From assembly GCA_049680625.1 (NCBI GenBank), contig JBAUID010000133.1, forward strand, positions 1 through 34,403: a stretch of DNA of 34,403 bases. The letters are read 5' to 3'. Of this stretch, positions 1-8,411 are shown piece by piece (positions within the stretch are counted from its first letter, which is position 1; each line of letters starts with the position of its first letter). The DNA is from JAUIAI01 sp049680625. GTDB taxonomy: Bacteria; Pseudomonadota; Gammaproteobacteria; Burkholderiales; Burkholderiaceae_E. Both the position numbers and the translations under genes were made by a program. The notes under the pieces were generated by a model. The model did no database searches. It worked only from the letters and a program-made list of their open reading frames with translations, and was not told the DNA's origin.

Positions 1-1047
1 GGCTTTAAACGTTCAACGGCGTATACACCAACAACATCTGTCGTTCCTGCAGGTAATGGAAGATGGTCTGTCACGGTTAATGCCCGGGCTTCTAATCCGA
101 ATTTCTTTATGGGTATTCTTGGACACGGTGATACCAACATCCGAACCGTGTCACAGGCGATTCGCGTAAATCCCGACATCATGATGGTGCTTGACTCTTC
201 TGGTTCCATGGACGGATTTATCGCCCCCCTTCAAGACGCTGCAAAAAATGGTTTCGTCAGCAAGTTCATTTCTGATCCCGATGGAGACAGGCTTGGGGTA
301 GTACAGTTTGCTTCTGGCGCGGTAATAACACAACCGATCGACAAAACAGCTAGTCGTGGATTTAACCGTAGCGCCGTGAATAGAGCGATCAACAATCTGT
401 CACAAGGCGGCTGGACTGCCACCAGCGATGCAATGAGAAAAGCCATGGACGACTTGAACGCGATACCTCAAGGAGTACGGTCGGCGTTGCGGGTAATGTT
501 GGTATTCAGCGATGGCGCACCGAACATGGTCGCTACTCAGCGCGCTGGTCAGCTGGTTAATATCTCGCGGAGCCCATGGGGCAGCAACCGGTATTATCGT
601 GGCGACCGAGTCGACTCCGTGCTTAATGGAGACTTAAATATGACTATGCCAACGACAGCCCTAGGGGGCATTGCAGTAGAAGGGCGGCTGCCTGTACATT
701 CCGATTTGAATGACGTCTGCAATGCCCATCGTGCTGGTCGAAACCTGACAGAAAACATGGCCGATATGGCGCGAAGCCAAGGGGTTGTGGTTTACACCAT
801 CGGACTGGGTTCCCAACTCGAATCAATCGAATGGGCTAAGGATCGGAACTATAACGATGTCTATTGCGGCGGCATGACGAGCGAGGATATTGGTACTGAA
901 TTCCTCAAGAGGCTTGCCAACGATCGCAACAGCAGCAGCTACAATCCGAGCCAGTTTGCCGGTCAATTCTGCTACGCTCGAACCGCTGACGAGTTGGAAC
1001 CGTGTTTTTCGCAAATTGCCAACGACATTCTCCGCCTGACAATGTAA
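1..1047 (+). CDS. TadG-like von Willebrand factor A domain protein (5' end missing)
   Basis: The reading frame is open from the first base, so the N-terminus lies outside the window; 348 codons are present. The visible protein begins with a stretch typical of TadG-like pilus proteins (WSVTVNARASNPNFFMGIL) and then a VWA domain. A complete MIDAS metal site is visible: DSSGS about residues 65-69, a Thr in GGWTATSDAM, and the Asp of VFSDGAP. The protein ends in SQIANDILRLTM, the hydrophobic tail common to this family. TadG-type proteins are envelope-anchored parts of Flp/Tad pilus systems; the N-terminal membrane helix would lie upstream. No other Tad genes are visible downstream, so the pilus link depends on unseen neighbours. 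It converges on the cyclase gene, with a strong inverted repeat between them. Alternative: a stand-alone VWA adhesin. Confidence 0.75.
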   Translation, partial: GFKRSTAYTPTTSVVPAGNGRWSVTVNARASNPNFFMGILGHGDTNIRTVSQAIRVNPDIMMVLDSSGSMDGFIAPLQDAAKNGFVSKFISDPDGDRLGVVQFASGAVITQPIDKTASRGFNRSAVNRAINNLSQGGWTATSDAMRKAMDDLNAIPQGVRSALRVMLVFSDGAPNMVATQRAGQLVNISRSPWGSNRYYRGDRVDSVLNGDLNMTMPTTALGGIAVEGRLPVHSDLNDVCNAHRAGRNLTENMADMARSQGVVVYTIGLGSQLESIEWAKDRNYNDVYCGGMTSEDIGTEFLKRLANDRNSSSYNPSQFAGQFCYARTADELEPCFSQIANDILRLTM

Positions 1048-1057
1048 TCAGTGAACC

Positions 1058-1092
1058 AGAGGGAAGCGCTCAACTACGACACGCTTCCCTCT
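1058..1092. terminator. Inverted repeat between convergent genes, possible bidirectional terminator
   Basis: An 11-base perfect stem (AGAGGGAAGCG at 1058-1068 with CGCTTCCCTCT at 1082-1092) encloses a 13-base loop. It lies 10 bases after the stop of the VWA gene and contains the stop codon and last codons of the convergent cyclase gene. There is no clear U-tract on either side, so it is not a textbook intrinsic terminator. Its position between converging genes still suggests a role in transcript ends or 3' protection. Confidence 0.5.
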
Positions 1093-2621
1093 TGCAACGA
1101 AAACACCGTCACCCCTGCAACCCGCCCTTTAACCTCAACCCGGGGCATTGGGGTCAAACCGTTTTTATCGGTTAGTTGCACAACCGTGTTTTCACTAACC
1201 AGCATCTGAGTACCAAAGTCTTTGTTCAGCCCCTGGATTCTTGACGCCAGGTTCACCGCATCACCCACCAGGGCGTAAGACAAGCGCTCCCGGCTGCCGA
1301 TATTGCCGGCGATCACCGTGCCGGTATGAATACCAATGCCGTGTTGCAGCCTGGGTTTTTGCTGAGCATCCCGCTCGATGTTCCAGGCGTCGAGCCGGCG
1401 ACTCATCTCCCGGGCGGCTGCTACCGCATCATCAGCATGCCTCGGGTTATCCAGCGGGGCACCAAAAACGGCTTCAATTTCGTCCCCGATAAACTGGACA
1501 ATCAGGCCGCCGTGGGCACCAATAGCCGCTTCCATCTCGGCAAAGTACGAGTTTAAGTCGGCCACTACCTCCGCCGGCGGATGGCTCTCAACCCAGGTGG
1601 TGAAATTGCGCAGGTCAGCAAACAAAATGCTCACCTCCCGTGCAGCGCCATCACCGCTGACCCGCCCGCTCAGTATTTCGTCGCGTACCTGGGGGCTCAC
1701 GTAACGCCCAAAAGTTTCCCGGATCACCTCGCGCTCGCGCAGGCCCTGAACCATGGCGTTAAAACCTTCAGCCAGGGCGCCAATTTCATCGTTTGACACC
1801 ACGGTGCAGCGGGTGTCGAGTTCCCCATCCTGAACTTTTTGCATTGCCGCCTGTACTTCGCCAATTGGCCGGGCCACACTGGACGCAACCAGCAACGCCA
1901 GGGTAACTGCAACCGCCAGACCGCTTATCATCAGCACCGGCACAATGGTCTGCAAATTGCCAATAATGAGTGCAGCGGTGGCAGTATCGGCCTGACTCAT
2001 GGCACTGGCCCGGGTCAGTGCCGCAGTGGAAAAGACAACCAGTGGTAGCAATCCCAGCAAAAGAAATACGGTGATCATCCGGGTTCGCACCAACAGTCGC
2101 GGCACTTTGACTTCGCTAAGCCGTCCACTGGGTATTAACGAAGGCAACTCGCCGCGCATCAGATGTTCGTTGCCAAAGAACACAATAGCAGTCACAAAAG
2201 CGCCGCTCACAAAGCTGACACCAACCAGGGTTCTCACTGCCCGTATCAGCTCAAAGTTCTGATTAATCAGAGGCAGAATCACCCCCCAGATCACGCCGGC
2301 GAACAACCAGGCAATGCCACTGACCAAGGCCAGGAATGCCGGCAACATTAACGCCCGCTGTCGGGCCAGGTCACCCGCCGGCCCGGGGTCAGGCACCGGC
2401 CTCGCCTTGTTCAACGGTGCCACCCAGCGCAAAGTGACCCAGTTCAGCAGTCCGAAGGTCAGGCCAAAAACGACAACAAAAAAAACGATGTCAGCACGAG
2501 AGATGCCATCGTTCTGCACCACCGCAGTCGGATCGATTTGCTGAAAGTAAAACACCGTCACCAAGGCGCCGACCAGGTGGGCAATAAAATTGATCACCCG
2601 CATTCGGTTCGCGATACTCAT
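1074..2621 (-). CDS. Membrane-bound class III adenylate/guanylate cyclase with HAMP domain
   Basis: A 515-residue protein with about six hydrophobic segments in residues 10-250, a HAMP linker about 250-300 (starting ARPIGEV) and a C-terminal class III cyclase domain about 325-510. Both metal-binding aspartates are present: D336 in FADLRNFT and D380 in FIGDE. The transition-state Asn and Arg are also present (N457 and R461 in VNLASR). The two residues that select the base are unusual: the Lys normally before the second metal Asp is Q376, and the Asp/Thr/Cys position is S448. It probably makes cAMP or a related cyclic nucleotide from an inner-membrane signal, but its product cannot be read from sequence. 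The ATG at 2621 has GGAG eight bases upstream. It lies 54 bases downstream of polA on the same strand, so co-transcription is possible. Confidence 0.88.
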   Translation of the reverse strand: MSIANRMRVINFIAHLVGALVTVFYFQQIDPTAVVQNDGISRADIVFFVVVFGLTFGLLNWVTLRWVAPLNKARPVPDPGPAGDLARQRALMLPAFLALVSGIAWLFAGVIWGVILPLINQNFELIRAVRTLVGVSFVSGAFVTAIVFFGNEHLMRGELPSLIPSGRLSEVKVPRLLVRTRMITVFLLLGLLPLVVFSTAALTRASAMSQADTATAALIIGNLQTIVPVLMISGLAVAVTLALLVASSVARPIGEVQAAMQKVQDGELDTRCTVVSNDEIGALAEGFNAMVQGLREREVIRETFGRYVSPQVRDEILSGRVSGDGAAREVSILFADLRNFTTWVESHPPAEVVADLNSYFAEMEAAIGAHGGLIVQFIGDEIEAVFGAPLDNPRHADDAVAAAREMSRRLDAWNIERDAQQKPRLQHGIGIHTGTVIAGNIGSRERLSYALVGDAVNLASRIQGLNKDFGTQMLVSENTVVQLTDKNGLTPMPRVEVKGRVAGVTVFSLQEGSVS

Positions 2622-2675
2622 CGCACCGACTCCAGAGTCAGTAGTCCACCGGGCCGGCCCTGGATACCGCGAAGG

Positions 2676-5450
2676 CTAATGCGCCCGCTCCCAGTTTTCA
2701 CCAACCCCGGCTTCAACCAGTAACGGCACTTTCAGGCTGGCAACTCCACTCATGATTTGTGGTGCTTTGCTCCGAATCAGTTCCAGCTCATCATCAGGTA
2801 CCTCAAAAACCAGTTCATCATGCACCTGCATAATGATCAAGGTTTTGAGTTTCTCGCGGGCAATCCATTGCTGAACTTTCACCATGGCCATCTTGATCAA
2901 ATCGGCTGCAGTCCCCTGCATGGGTGCGTTAATAGCGGCTCTTTCAGCCCCCTGGCGACGCGGCCCGTTCGGGCTGCGAATTTCCGGTAGCCACAGGCGT
3001 CGGCCAAATACCGTTTCCACATAGCCAAGCTCTTTGGCTGACGCCCGGGTCTGGGCCATGTATTCCGCCACCCCGGGGTAACGGGTGAAGTAACGGTCGA
3101 TATAGTTTTTCGCTTCGGTGCGTCCGATACCCAGGTTGCCAGCCAGCCCAAATGCGCTCATGCCGTAGATCAGGCCAAAGTTAATGACCTTCGCATAACG
3201 CCGCTGCTCCGCATTCACTTCATCGACCGGCACAGAGAACACTTCGGAAGCCGTGGCCCGATGGACATCCTCACCCGCAGCAAAAGCCTTAAGCAAGCCG
3301 GCGTCTTCAGAAATATGGGCCATGATCCGCAGTTCAATCTGCGAATAGTCACAGGACACGATATGACCACCGGGTGGCGCAACAAATGCCTCGCGAATTC
3401 GGCGTCCCTCAACAGTACGCACCGGAATGTTCTGCAGATTTGGTTCGGTCGACGATAAACGTCCGGTCACCGCGGTTGCCTGGCTGTAGTTGGTATGTAC
3501 CCGGCCTGTTTTGGCGTTGACCATCAACGGCAACTTATCGGTGTACGTACTCTTGAGCTTGGACAAGCTACGGTACTCAAGCACAATCTTTGGTAACGGG
3601 TAGTCCTCGGCCAGCTTGGTGAGTACAGCTTCGTCGGTTGAGGGTGTGCCGCCAGCCGTTTTCTTAACAACCGGTAACTTGAGCACATCAAACAATATTT
3701 CGCCCAACTGCTTGGGTGAGCCAAGGTTAAACGGTTGCCCCGCAGCCTCGTATGCTTTTTGCTGAATCTCCATCATTCGGTGTCCTAACTCGCCGGACTG
3801 CACGGCGAGCGCATCGGGGTCGATTAATACACCGTTACGTTCGATCTGCTGCAATACCGGCATCGACGGCATTTCGATTTCGGTGTACACAAAACTAAGC
3901 CTGTCATCAGCCTGAACCGACGGGTATAAGACCTTGTGCAGTTGCAGCGTCACGTCAGCATCTTCAGCCGCATAGTCGGTTGCCTGTTCCAGCGCCACCT
4001 GATCAAAGCCAATTTGTTTCGCACCCTTGCCGGCCACATCGGTATAACTAATGGTTGTCCGCTCAAGATGGCGCCTGGCCAGTGAGTCCATGTCGTGGCC
4101 GCGATGGGCTTCAGCAACATAACTTTGCAACAAGGTATCGTGCGCGATACCGGCAAGTTTAATGCCGTAATTTTCCAGCACGTGCATGTCGTACTTCAGG
4201 TTCTGGCCAACTTTAAGCTGAGCTGGGTCTTCAAGCCACGGTTTGATCTGTGCCAGCACGGCATCGCGGTCCAGTTGCGGTGGCACGTCGGCATAGGTGT
4301 GGCCCACGGGTACATAACAGGCTTTTCCGGGTTCGATGGCGAGCGAAAAACCAACCAGCTCTGCTGCCATTGGGTTCAGCGACGTGGTCTCGGTATCAAA
4401 CGCGACCAGGTCTGCTTGTTGAACGGCATTCAACCACTTGTCCAGTTCAGCTTGCGTCAACACACACTGCGCTTCGGTTGTCTTGGGCATGGTGGCCGCA
4501 GGTGAATCGGCGCTGATCCGGCTCCCCACTTCAGCCGCCGGTTCATCACCGCCTGATAACCGCGCCTGTACCGCGCGTAACCAGGTTCGGAACCCCGCTT
4601 TTTCGAACAATTCTTTCAAGTTGTTTAAGTCTTCGGGCTGTAAATCGAGCGCACCTTCGATTTCTCCGATGCCGTCAGGCAGATCAACATCCGTTTTAAT
4701 TGTCACCAGCTCGCGCCCAGTCGGAAGCCACTCCAAAGCAGCACGCAAATTCTCGCCGACCTTTCCTTTGACTTCATCTGCGTGGGCAATGACCCCATCC
4801 AAAGTTTCAAACTGCCCTAACCACTTCACCGCAGTTTTAGGCCCACATTTCTCCACCCCTGGCACGTTGTCTACCGTGTCACCCACCAGGGCCAGGTAAT
4901 CGACAATGCGCTCAGGCGGGACCCCAAATTTGGCCAGAACCCGCGACGGATCAAGTCGTTCGGGCTCGGCATTGTCACGGGTCATGGTGTTGAACAACAT
5001 CACGTTTTCGTCCACCAGTTGTGCCATATCTTTGTCGCCGGTCGACACCAGGGTGCGCATATTGGCATTGGTGGCGCGCACTGCCAGGGTGCCAATAACG
5101 TCATCAGCCTCAACCCCGCTAATCATTACCAGTGGCCAGCCCATGGCCCTGACAATCTCGTGAATCAGGGGAATCTGGCTACGCAGGTCGTCGGGCATCG
5201 ACGAGCGGGTGGCCTTGTAGTCCGGGTACATATCGTCGCGAAACGTCTTTCCCGGCGCATCAAAAACAACAGCACCGTACTGCGCACCTTCGTTCAGATT
5301 GCGGTCGTCTCGCAGCCGCCGTAGCATCCCAACCATGCCGTAAATGGCCCCGGTTGGCTCCCCCGCCTGATTTCGAAGATCCGGCAGGGCATGAAAAGCC
5401 CTGTACAAATAACTGGAGCCATCAACTAGCAGAAGTGTTTTTTTGGTCAT
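2676..5450 (-). CDS. polA: DNA polymerase I
   Basis: At 924 residues it is close to the usual length of the enzyme. It fills gaps in repair and removes RNA primers during lagging-strand synthesis. Three domains follow in order: a 5'-3' exonuclease with LLLVDGSSYLYRAFHA at the start, a 3'-5' exonuclease with an intact DTET metal motif (VAFDTETTSLNP, about residue 350), and the family A polymerase. Polymerase motifs A (DYSQIELRIMAHIS), B (RRYAKVINFGLIYG) and C (MQVHDELVFEV) are all present, so both editing and synthesis should work. There is no strong Shine-Dalgarno sequence before the ATG at 5450. It is divergent from the LOG gene across 97 bases, and close to thrB, as in pseudomonads. Confidence 0.98.
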   Translation of the reverse strand: MTKKTLLLVDGSSYLYRAFHALPDLRNQAGEPTGAIYGMVGMLRRLRDDRNLNEGAQYGAVVFDAPGKTFRDDMYPDYKATRSSMPDDLRSQIPLIHEIVRAMGWPLVMISGVEADDVIGTLAVRATNANMRTLVSTGDKDMAQLVDENVMLFNTMTRDNAEPERLDPSRVLAKFGVPPERIVDYLALVGDTVDNVPGVEKCGPKTAVKWLGQFETLDGVIAHADEVKGKVGENLRAALEWLPTGRELVTIKTDVDLPDGIGEIEGALDLQPEDLNNLKELFEKAGFRTWLRAVQARLSGGDEPAAEVGSRISADSPAATMPKTTEAQCVLTQAELDKWLNAVQQADLVAFDTETTSLNPMAAELVGFSLAIEPGKACYVPVGHTYADVPPQLDRDAVLAQIKPWLEDPAQLKVGQNLKYDMHVLENYGIKLAGIAHDTLLQSYVAEAHRGHDMDSLARRHLERTTISYTDVAGKGAKQIGFDQVALEQATDYAAEDADVTLQLHKVLYPSVQADDRLSFVYTEIEMPSMPVLQQIERNGVLIDPDALAVQSGELGHRMMEIQQKAYEAAGQPFNLGSPKQLGEILFDVLKLPVVKKTAGGTPSTDEAVLTKLAEDYPLPKIVLEYRSLSKLKSTYTDKLPLMVNAKTGRVHTNYSQATAVTGRLSSTEPNLQNIPVRTVEGRRIREAFVAPPGGHIVSCDYSQIELRIMAHISEDAGLLKAFAAGEDVHRATASEVFSVPVDEVNAEQRRYAKVINFGLIYGMSAFGLAGNLGIGRTEAKNYIDRYFTRYPGVAEYMAQTRASAKELGYVETVFGRRLWLPEIRSPNGPRRQGAERAAINAPMQGTAADLIKMAMVKVQQWIAREKLKTLIIMQVHDELVFEVPDDELELIRSKAPQIMSGVASLKVPLLVEAGVGENWERAH

Positions 5451-5547
5451 TACAGGCTTATGAGTAGCAAATCAGTCGCCAAAGTAGCAAAAGCTGCGAC
5501 GGTGACGAATTGGCCAGGCATGACCCTTCTCAGGAGTTAGAATCATC

Positions 5548-6282
5548 ATGTCCAGCGGTAAAAAAGTTCCCAAGCTACGCTCTTTAGCCGACGCCAATCG
5601 CGCGACAGCGGTCAAAGCCCGGGAATCATGGCATATCCTGGGCATTATCTCAGAGTTCGTAGAAGCAACAGAACGACTGGCTTCTATCCGCCCGGCCGTG
5701 TCAATCTTTGGCAGCGCCCGCCTCCAACCCGGTAGTCAGTGGTACGACTGGACAGTAGAGCTATCGCGCGAACTGTCAGATGCCGGCTTTGCTGTCATCT
5801 CCGGCGGGGGGCCGGGCATCATGGAAGCCGCCAATCTGGGCGCCCAGCAAGGGGCGTCACCTTCGGTAGGCTTGAACATCGAGCTGCCAATGGAAGAACA
5901 GCCAAACGAGTTTCAGGACGTTTCAATCAATTTTCGCCACTTCTTTACCCGCAAAGTTGCCTTTGCCAAGTACGCCAGCGCCTTTGTTGCCACGCCTGGC
6001 GGATTTGGCACCCTGGATGAACTGGCCGAAGTGTTAACCCTGATTCAAACCGGCATGGGGCGTAAGATCCCGGTCATACTGGCCGATACCACCTTCTGGG
6101 GCGGCTTACTCGACTGGATGCGAGAGCAACAAGCGGGCCGTGGCCTGATCTCTCCAGACGATCTCGACCTGATCCAGGTTATAGACAACAAGTCGCAGGT
6201 GGTTGAAGCAATTTTCGATTTCTACCAGTCGCGCGGATTCGAACCGACCGACCGCGAGGAAGACCCGTTGCTTTACCTTTAA
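5548..6282 (+). CDS. LOG family protein (nucleoside 5'-monophosphate phosphoribohydrolase-like)
   Basis: A 244-residue Rossmann-fold protein of the TIGR00730/LOG family. Members cleave the N-glycosidic bond of (modified) purine nucleotides, and some act in cytokinin activation or nucleotide clean-up. Both signature motifs are complete: GGGPGIMEAA at 86-95 and PGGFGTLDE at 150-158, with the catalytic Glu158 and a conserved Arg at 135 in FFTRK. An N-terminal extension of about 50 residues precedes the fold, as in the longer bacterial LOG proteins. The ATG at 5548 is preceded by CAGGAG eleven bases upstream. It is divergent from polA and 118 bases upstream of thrB. Substrate unknown. Confidence 0.9.
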   Translation: MSSGKKVPKLRSLADANRATAVKARESWHILGIISEFVEATERLASIRPAVSIFGSARLQPGSQWYDWTVELSRELSDAGFAVISGGGPGIMEAANLGAQQGASPSVGLNIELPMEEQPNEFQDVSINFRHFFTRKVAFAKYASAFVATPGGFGTLDELAEVLTLIQTGMGRKIPVILADTTFWGGLLDWMREQQAGRGLISPDDLDLIQVIDNKSQVVEAIFDFYQSRGFEPTDREEDPLLYL

Positions 6283-6400
6283 GCAGTGGCAGGATCGCGG
6301 GCTTTCAGGCCTATGCCCAGAGCCTTAGCTGGTGGCTTAGCTGCTACCTTATCGGGTGCATTAACCAGCCCCATTAGCCGCCATGCGCTAACATCGACTG

Positions 6401-7384
6401 ATGGCCGTTTACTCTCCCGTCTCTGAACAGCAATTGCATGATTTTCTTGCTGCCTATCCGGTCGGGCAATTGCTCGAGTTTCGCGGCATTGATTCGGGCA
6501 TTGAAAACACCAACTATTTTGTGCAGACCAGCTCGGGTCATTATGTACTGACCTTGTTCGAGCGGCTAAGCGCCGCGCAGCTACCTTTTTACCTGAACCT
6601 GATGCACCATCTGGCCAGTGCCGGCATACCGTGTCCGATGCCAATTGCCAGTAAGCTGGGCCAGACCTTGTCAATACTTAACGGCAAACCCGCCGCCCTC
6701 GTATCCCGACTGCCTGGCGAAGCCCAAATGCATCCCAACCCCGCTCACTGCAATCAGCTGGGTGGCGTTCTGGCACAAATGCACCTGGCCTCCCGGAGCT
6801 TTACCCAGACCCAGCCTAATTTGCGCGGGCTTACCTGGTGGCGCAATACAGCACCCAAAATTGCGCCCCTGATACCGCGTCGTTCGGCCGCACTTCTACA
6901 GGACGAACTGGCCGTACAAACCACTTTCGCGAGCAGCGCCTCGTACGCACGATTGCCGAGCACTGCCATCCATGCCGATTTGTTTCGCGACAATGTATTG
7001 TTCACCAGATCAGACCATAGCCTCGAAGTTGGTGGCATTATTGACTTTTATTTCGCCGGAACCGACACGTGGATCTTCGATCTGGGGGTCACTGTCAACG
7101 ATTGGTGCACCAACGACCACGATGGCAGTTTTGATATGGAAAGACTCGCCGCCCTCCTGGGCGCTTACCAGGCAATACGACCGCTCAGCAAAGACGAGCA
7201 AATCGCCTGGCCATACGCGCTGCGTGGTGCTGCCTTTCGTTTCTGGGTATCACGACTCGACGACTCGGTTTCTCCACGCCCGGCGCAAATGCTAACCCCC
7301 AAAGACCCGCTGCAGTTCGAACGTATCCTGACTGCACGACGCCAGGACGCAGTGACGGCCGGGCAATTATATATTTCAGGCTGA
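6401..7384 (+). CDS. thrB: Homoserine kinase, aminoglycoside-phosphotransferase fold
   Basis: A 327-residue kinase that phosphorylates L-homoserine to O-phosphohomoserine in threonine biosynthesis. It is the protein-kinase-like type found in pseudomonads, not the GHMP type of E. coli. The N-terminal GIENTNYFV stretch and VLTLFER are typical of the family. The catalytic Brenner-type motif HADLFRDN is at 191-198, and the metal-binding Asp is D215 in IIDFYFAG. The ATG at 6401 has only a weak ribosome binding site. Its stop is one base before the ATG of the next gene, which suggests translational coupling. Location near polA supports the assignment. Confidence 0.93.
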   Translation: MAVYSPVSEQQLHDFLAAYPVGQLLEFRGIDSGIENTNYFVQTSSGHYVLTLFERLSAAQLPFYLNLMHHLASAGIPCPMPIASKLGQTLSILNGKPAALVSRLPGEAQMHPNPAHCNQLGGVLAQMHLASRSFTQTQPNLRGLTWWRNTAPKIAPLIPRRSAALLQDELAVQTTFASSASYARLPSTAIHADLFRDNVLFTRSDHSLEVGGIIDFYFAGTDTWIFDLGVTVNDWCTNDHDGSFDMERLAALLGAYQAIRPLSKDEQIAWPYALRGAAFRFWVSRLDDSVSPRPAQMLTPKDPLQFERILTARRQDAVTAGQLYISG

Positions 7385-7385
7385 C

Positions 7386-8153
7386 ATGCAAGTTCTCTCT
7401 CATCCATCATCAAGAGGTCTCACCTGGTTAACCGCAGGTATCCGCATCATGGGCCGGCAACCGGTCGCGCTGCTGATGCTTGTCTTTATCCAGTTGTTGC
7501 TGATTATTCTGCCAGCCATCAGTTTAAAGTTCATTGGTGCCGGCATTACAGCCGCGCTGATTCCGGTTTTGTATGTCGGATTAATGACAGCTATCCGGGC
7601 GACCGAGCGCGGGGAAGACCCGAACCCCATGATGTTGTTCACCACGTTTCAGCCCGAGGCCAACGGCATCTGGAAACCACTGATGTTGTTAGGCCTGATC
7701 AGTGGCCTTCTCACCTTGGTGGCCTACTCCATTGCCCAGTGGGTCATGCCGATGCCTGACGTGAGCGGTATCGCCGAGCAGGTTTCGGGCGAAGAGTACA
7801 TGCAGTTAGCCATGGCTAAAATCTACCCAAGCATGCTGGCAACACTGTTCAGCGTACCAATACAAATGGCCTTCTGGTTTGCACCGATGCTTGTCGCCTG
7901 GCATGGTCAGAGCATTGGCCAGTCAATTTTTTACTCCTGGATGGCAGTAGTGCGCAACCTCGGGGCGTTCACCATGTTATTTCTCGGCTGGCTTGGGGTT
8001 ATCCTGGTCGTTAACATTGCCCTGACCCTGATCACCGGCCTGCTGGGTATTCCGCTCTCTTTGCTGACCGTAATGCTCGCGCCCGTGCTACTGGTTATCC
8101 TGACCGGAGCCTACTGCAGTTTCTGGGTCACTTACCGCGACGTCATTAACTAA
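7386..8153 (+). CDS. BPSS1780-family integral membrane protein
   Basis: A 255-residue hydrophobic protein with about six membrane segments. The start region (RGLTWLTAGIRIMGRQPVAL), followed by a charged RATERGEDPNP loop, is the recognisable signature of the BPSS1780 family, whose function is not known. Its ATG lies one base after the stop of thrB, so the two are probably translated from one message. It converges on uvrD with about 258 bases between stops. A link to threonine synthesis or transport is possible from position only; I see no transporter-specific motif. Confidence 0.75.
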   Translation: MQVLSHPSSRGLTWLTAGIRIMGRQPVALLMLVFIQLLLIILPAISLKFIGAGITAALIPVLYVGLMTAIRATERGEDPNPMMLFTTFQPEANGIWKPLMLLGLISGLLTLVAYSIAQWVMPMPDVSGIAEQVSGEEYMQLAMAKIYPSMLATLFSVPIQMAFWFAPMLVAWHGQSIGQSIFYSWMAVVRNLGAFTMLFLGWLGVILVVNIALTLITGLLGIPLSLLTVMLAPVLLVILTGAYCSFWVTYRDVIN

Positions 8154-8386
8154 CAGGCTGCTGGAACTTCAATACACCATCGACCGATGAATCCACACAT
8201 ACCATCTACGCGGGTATTGTTTTCGGACACTTTGCCGTCATAAGCGTTGGATAACAAAGTCGACAAAACCAGGTTGACACTGCGTGTGCCCGCGATATCG
8301 CCAAACTCAAAACCAAACCTGCCCAGGGCGCGCGGCGGGTGAGTCGGTCGCCTCTGGCTGCACAAACCTGGTTGGACAATTCTCAA
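8150..8386 (-). other. Gap between convergent genes with a doubtful 78-codon frame
   Basis: This stretch between the BPSS1780-like gene and uvrD has one continuous minus-strand frame from a TTG, without a visible ribosome binding site. Its second half (GRFGFEFGDIAG onward, ending RWCIEVPAAC) has a protein-like composition, while its first half (SQRRPTHPPRALG) does not. It could be the decayed 3' end of a lost gene or chance. I recognise no family and see no RNA gene here. Confidence 0.2.
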
Positions 8387-8411
8387 GCGAATCCAGCCCA
8401 GTCACCCGTGC

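Noticed and set aside
6279..6674. 131-codon minus-strand frame covering the LOG-thrB gap
   Set aside because: Most of it is antisense to the conserved start of thrB; the remaining part is low-complexity and has no supported start.
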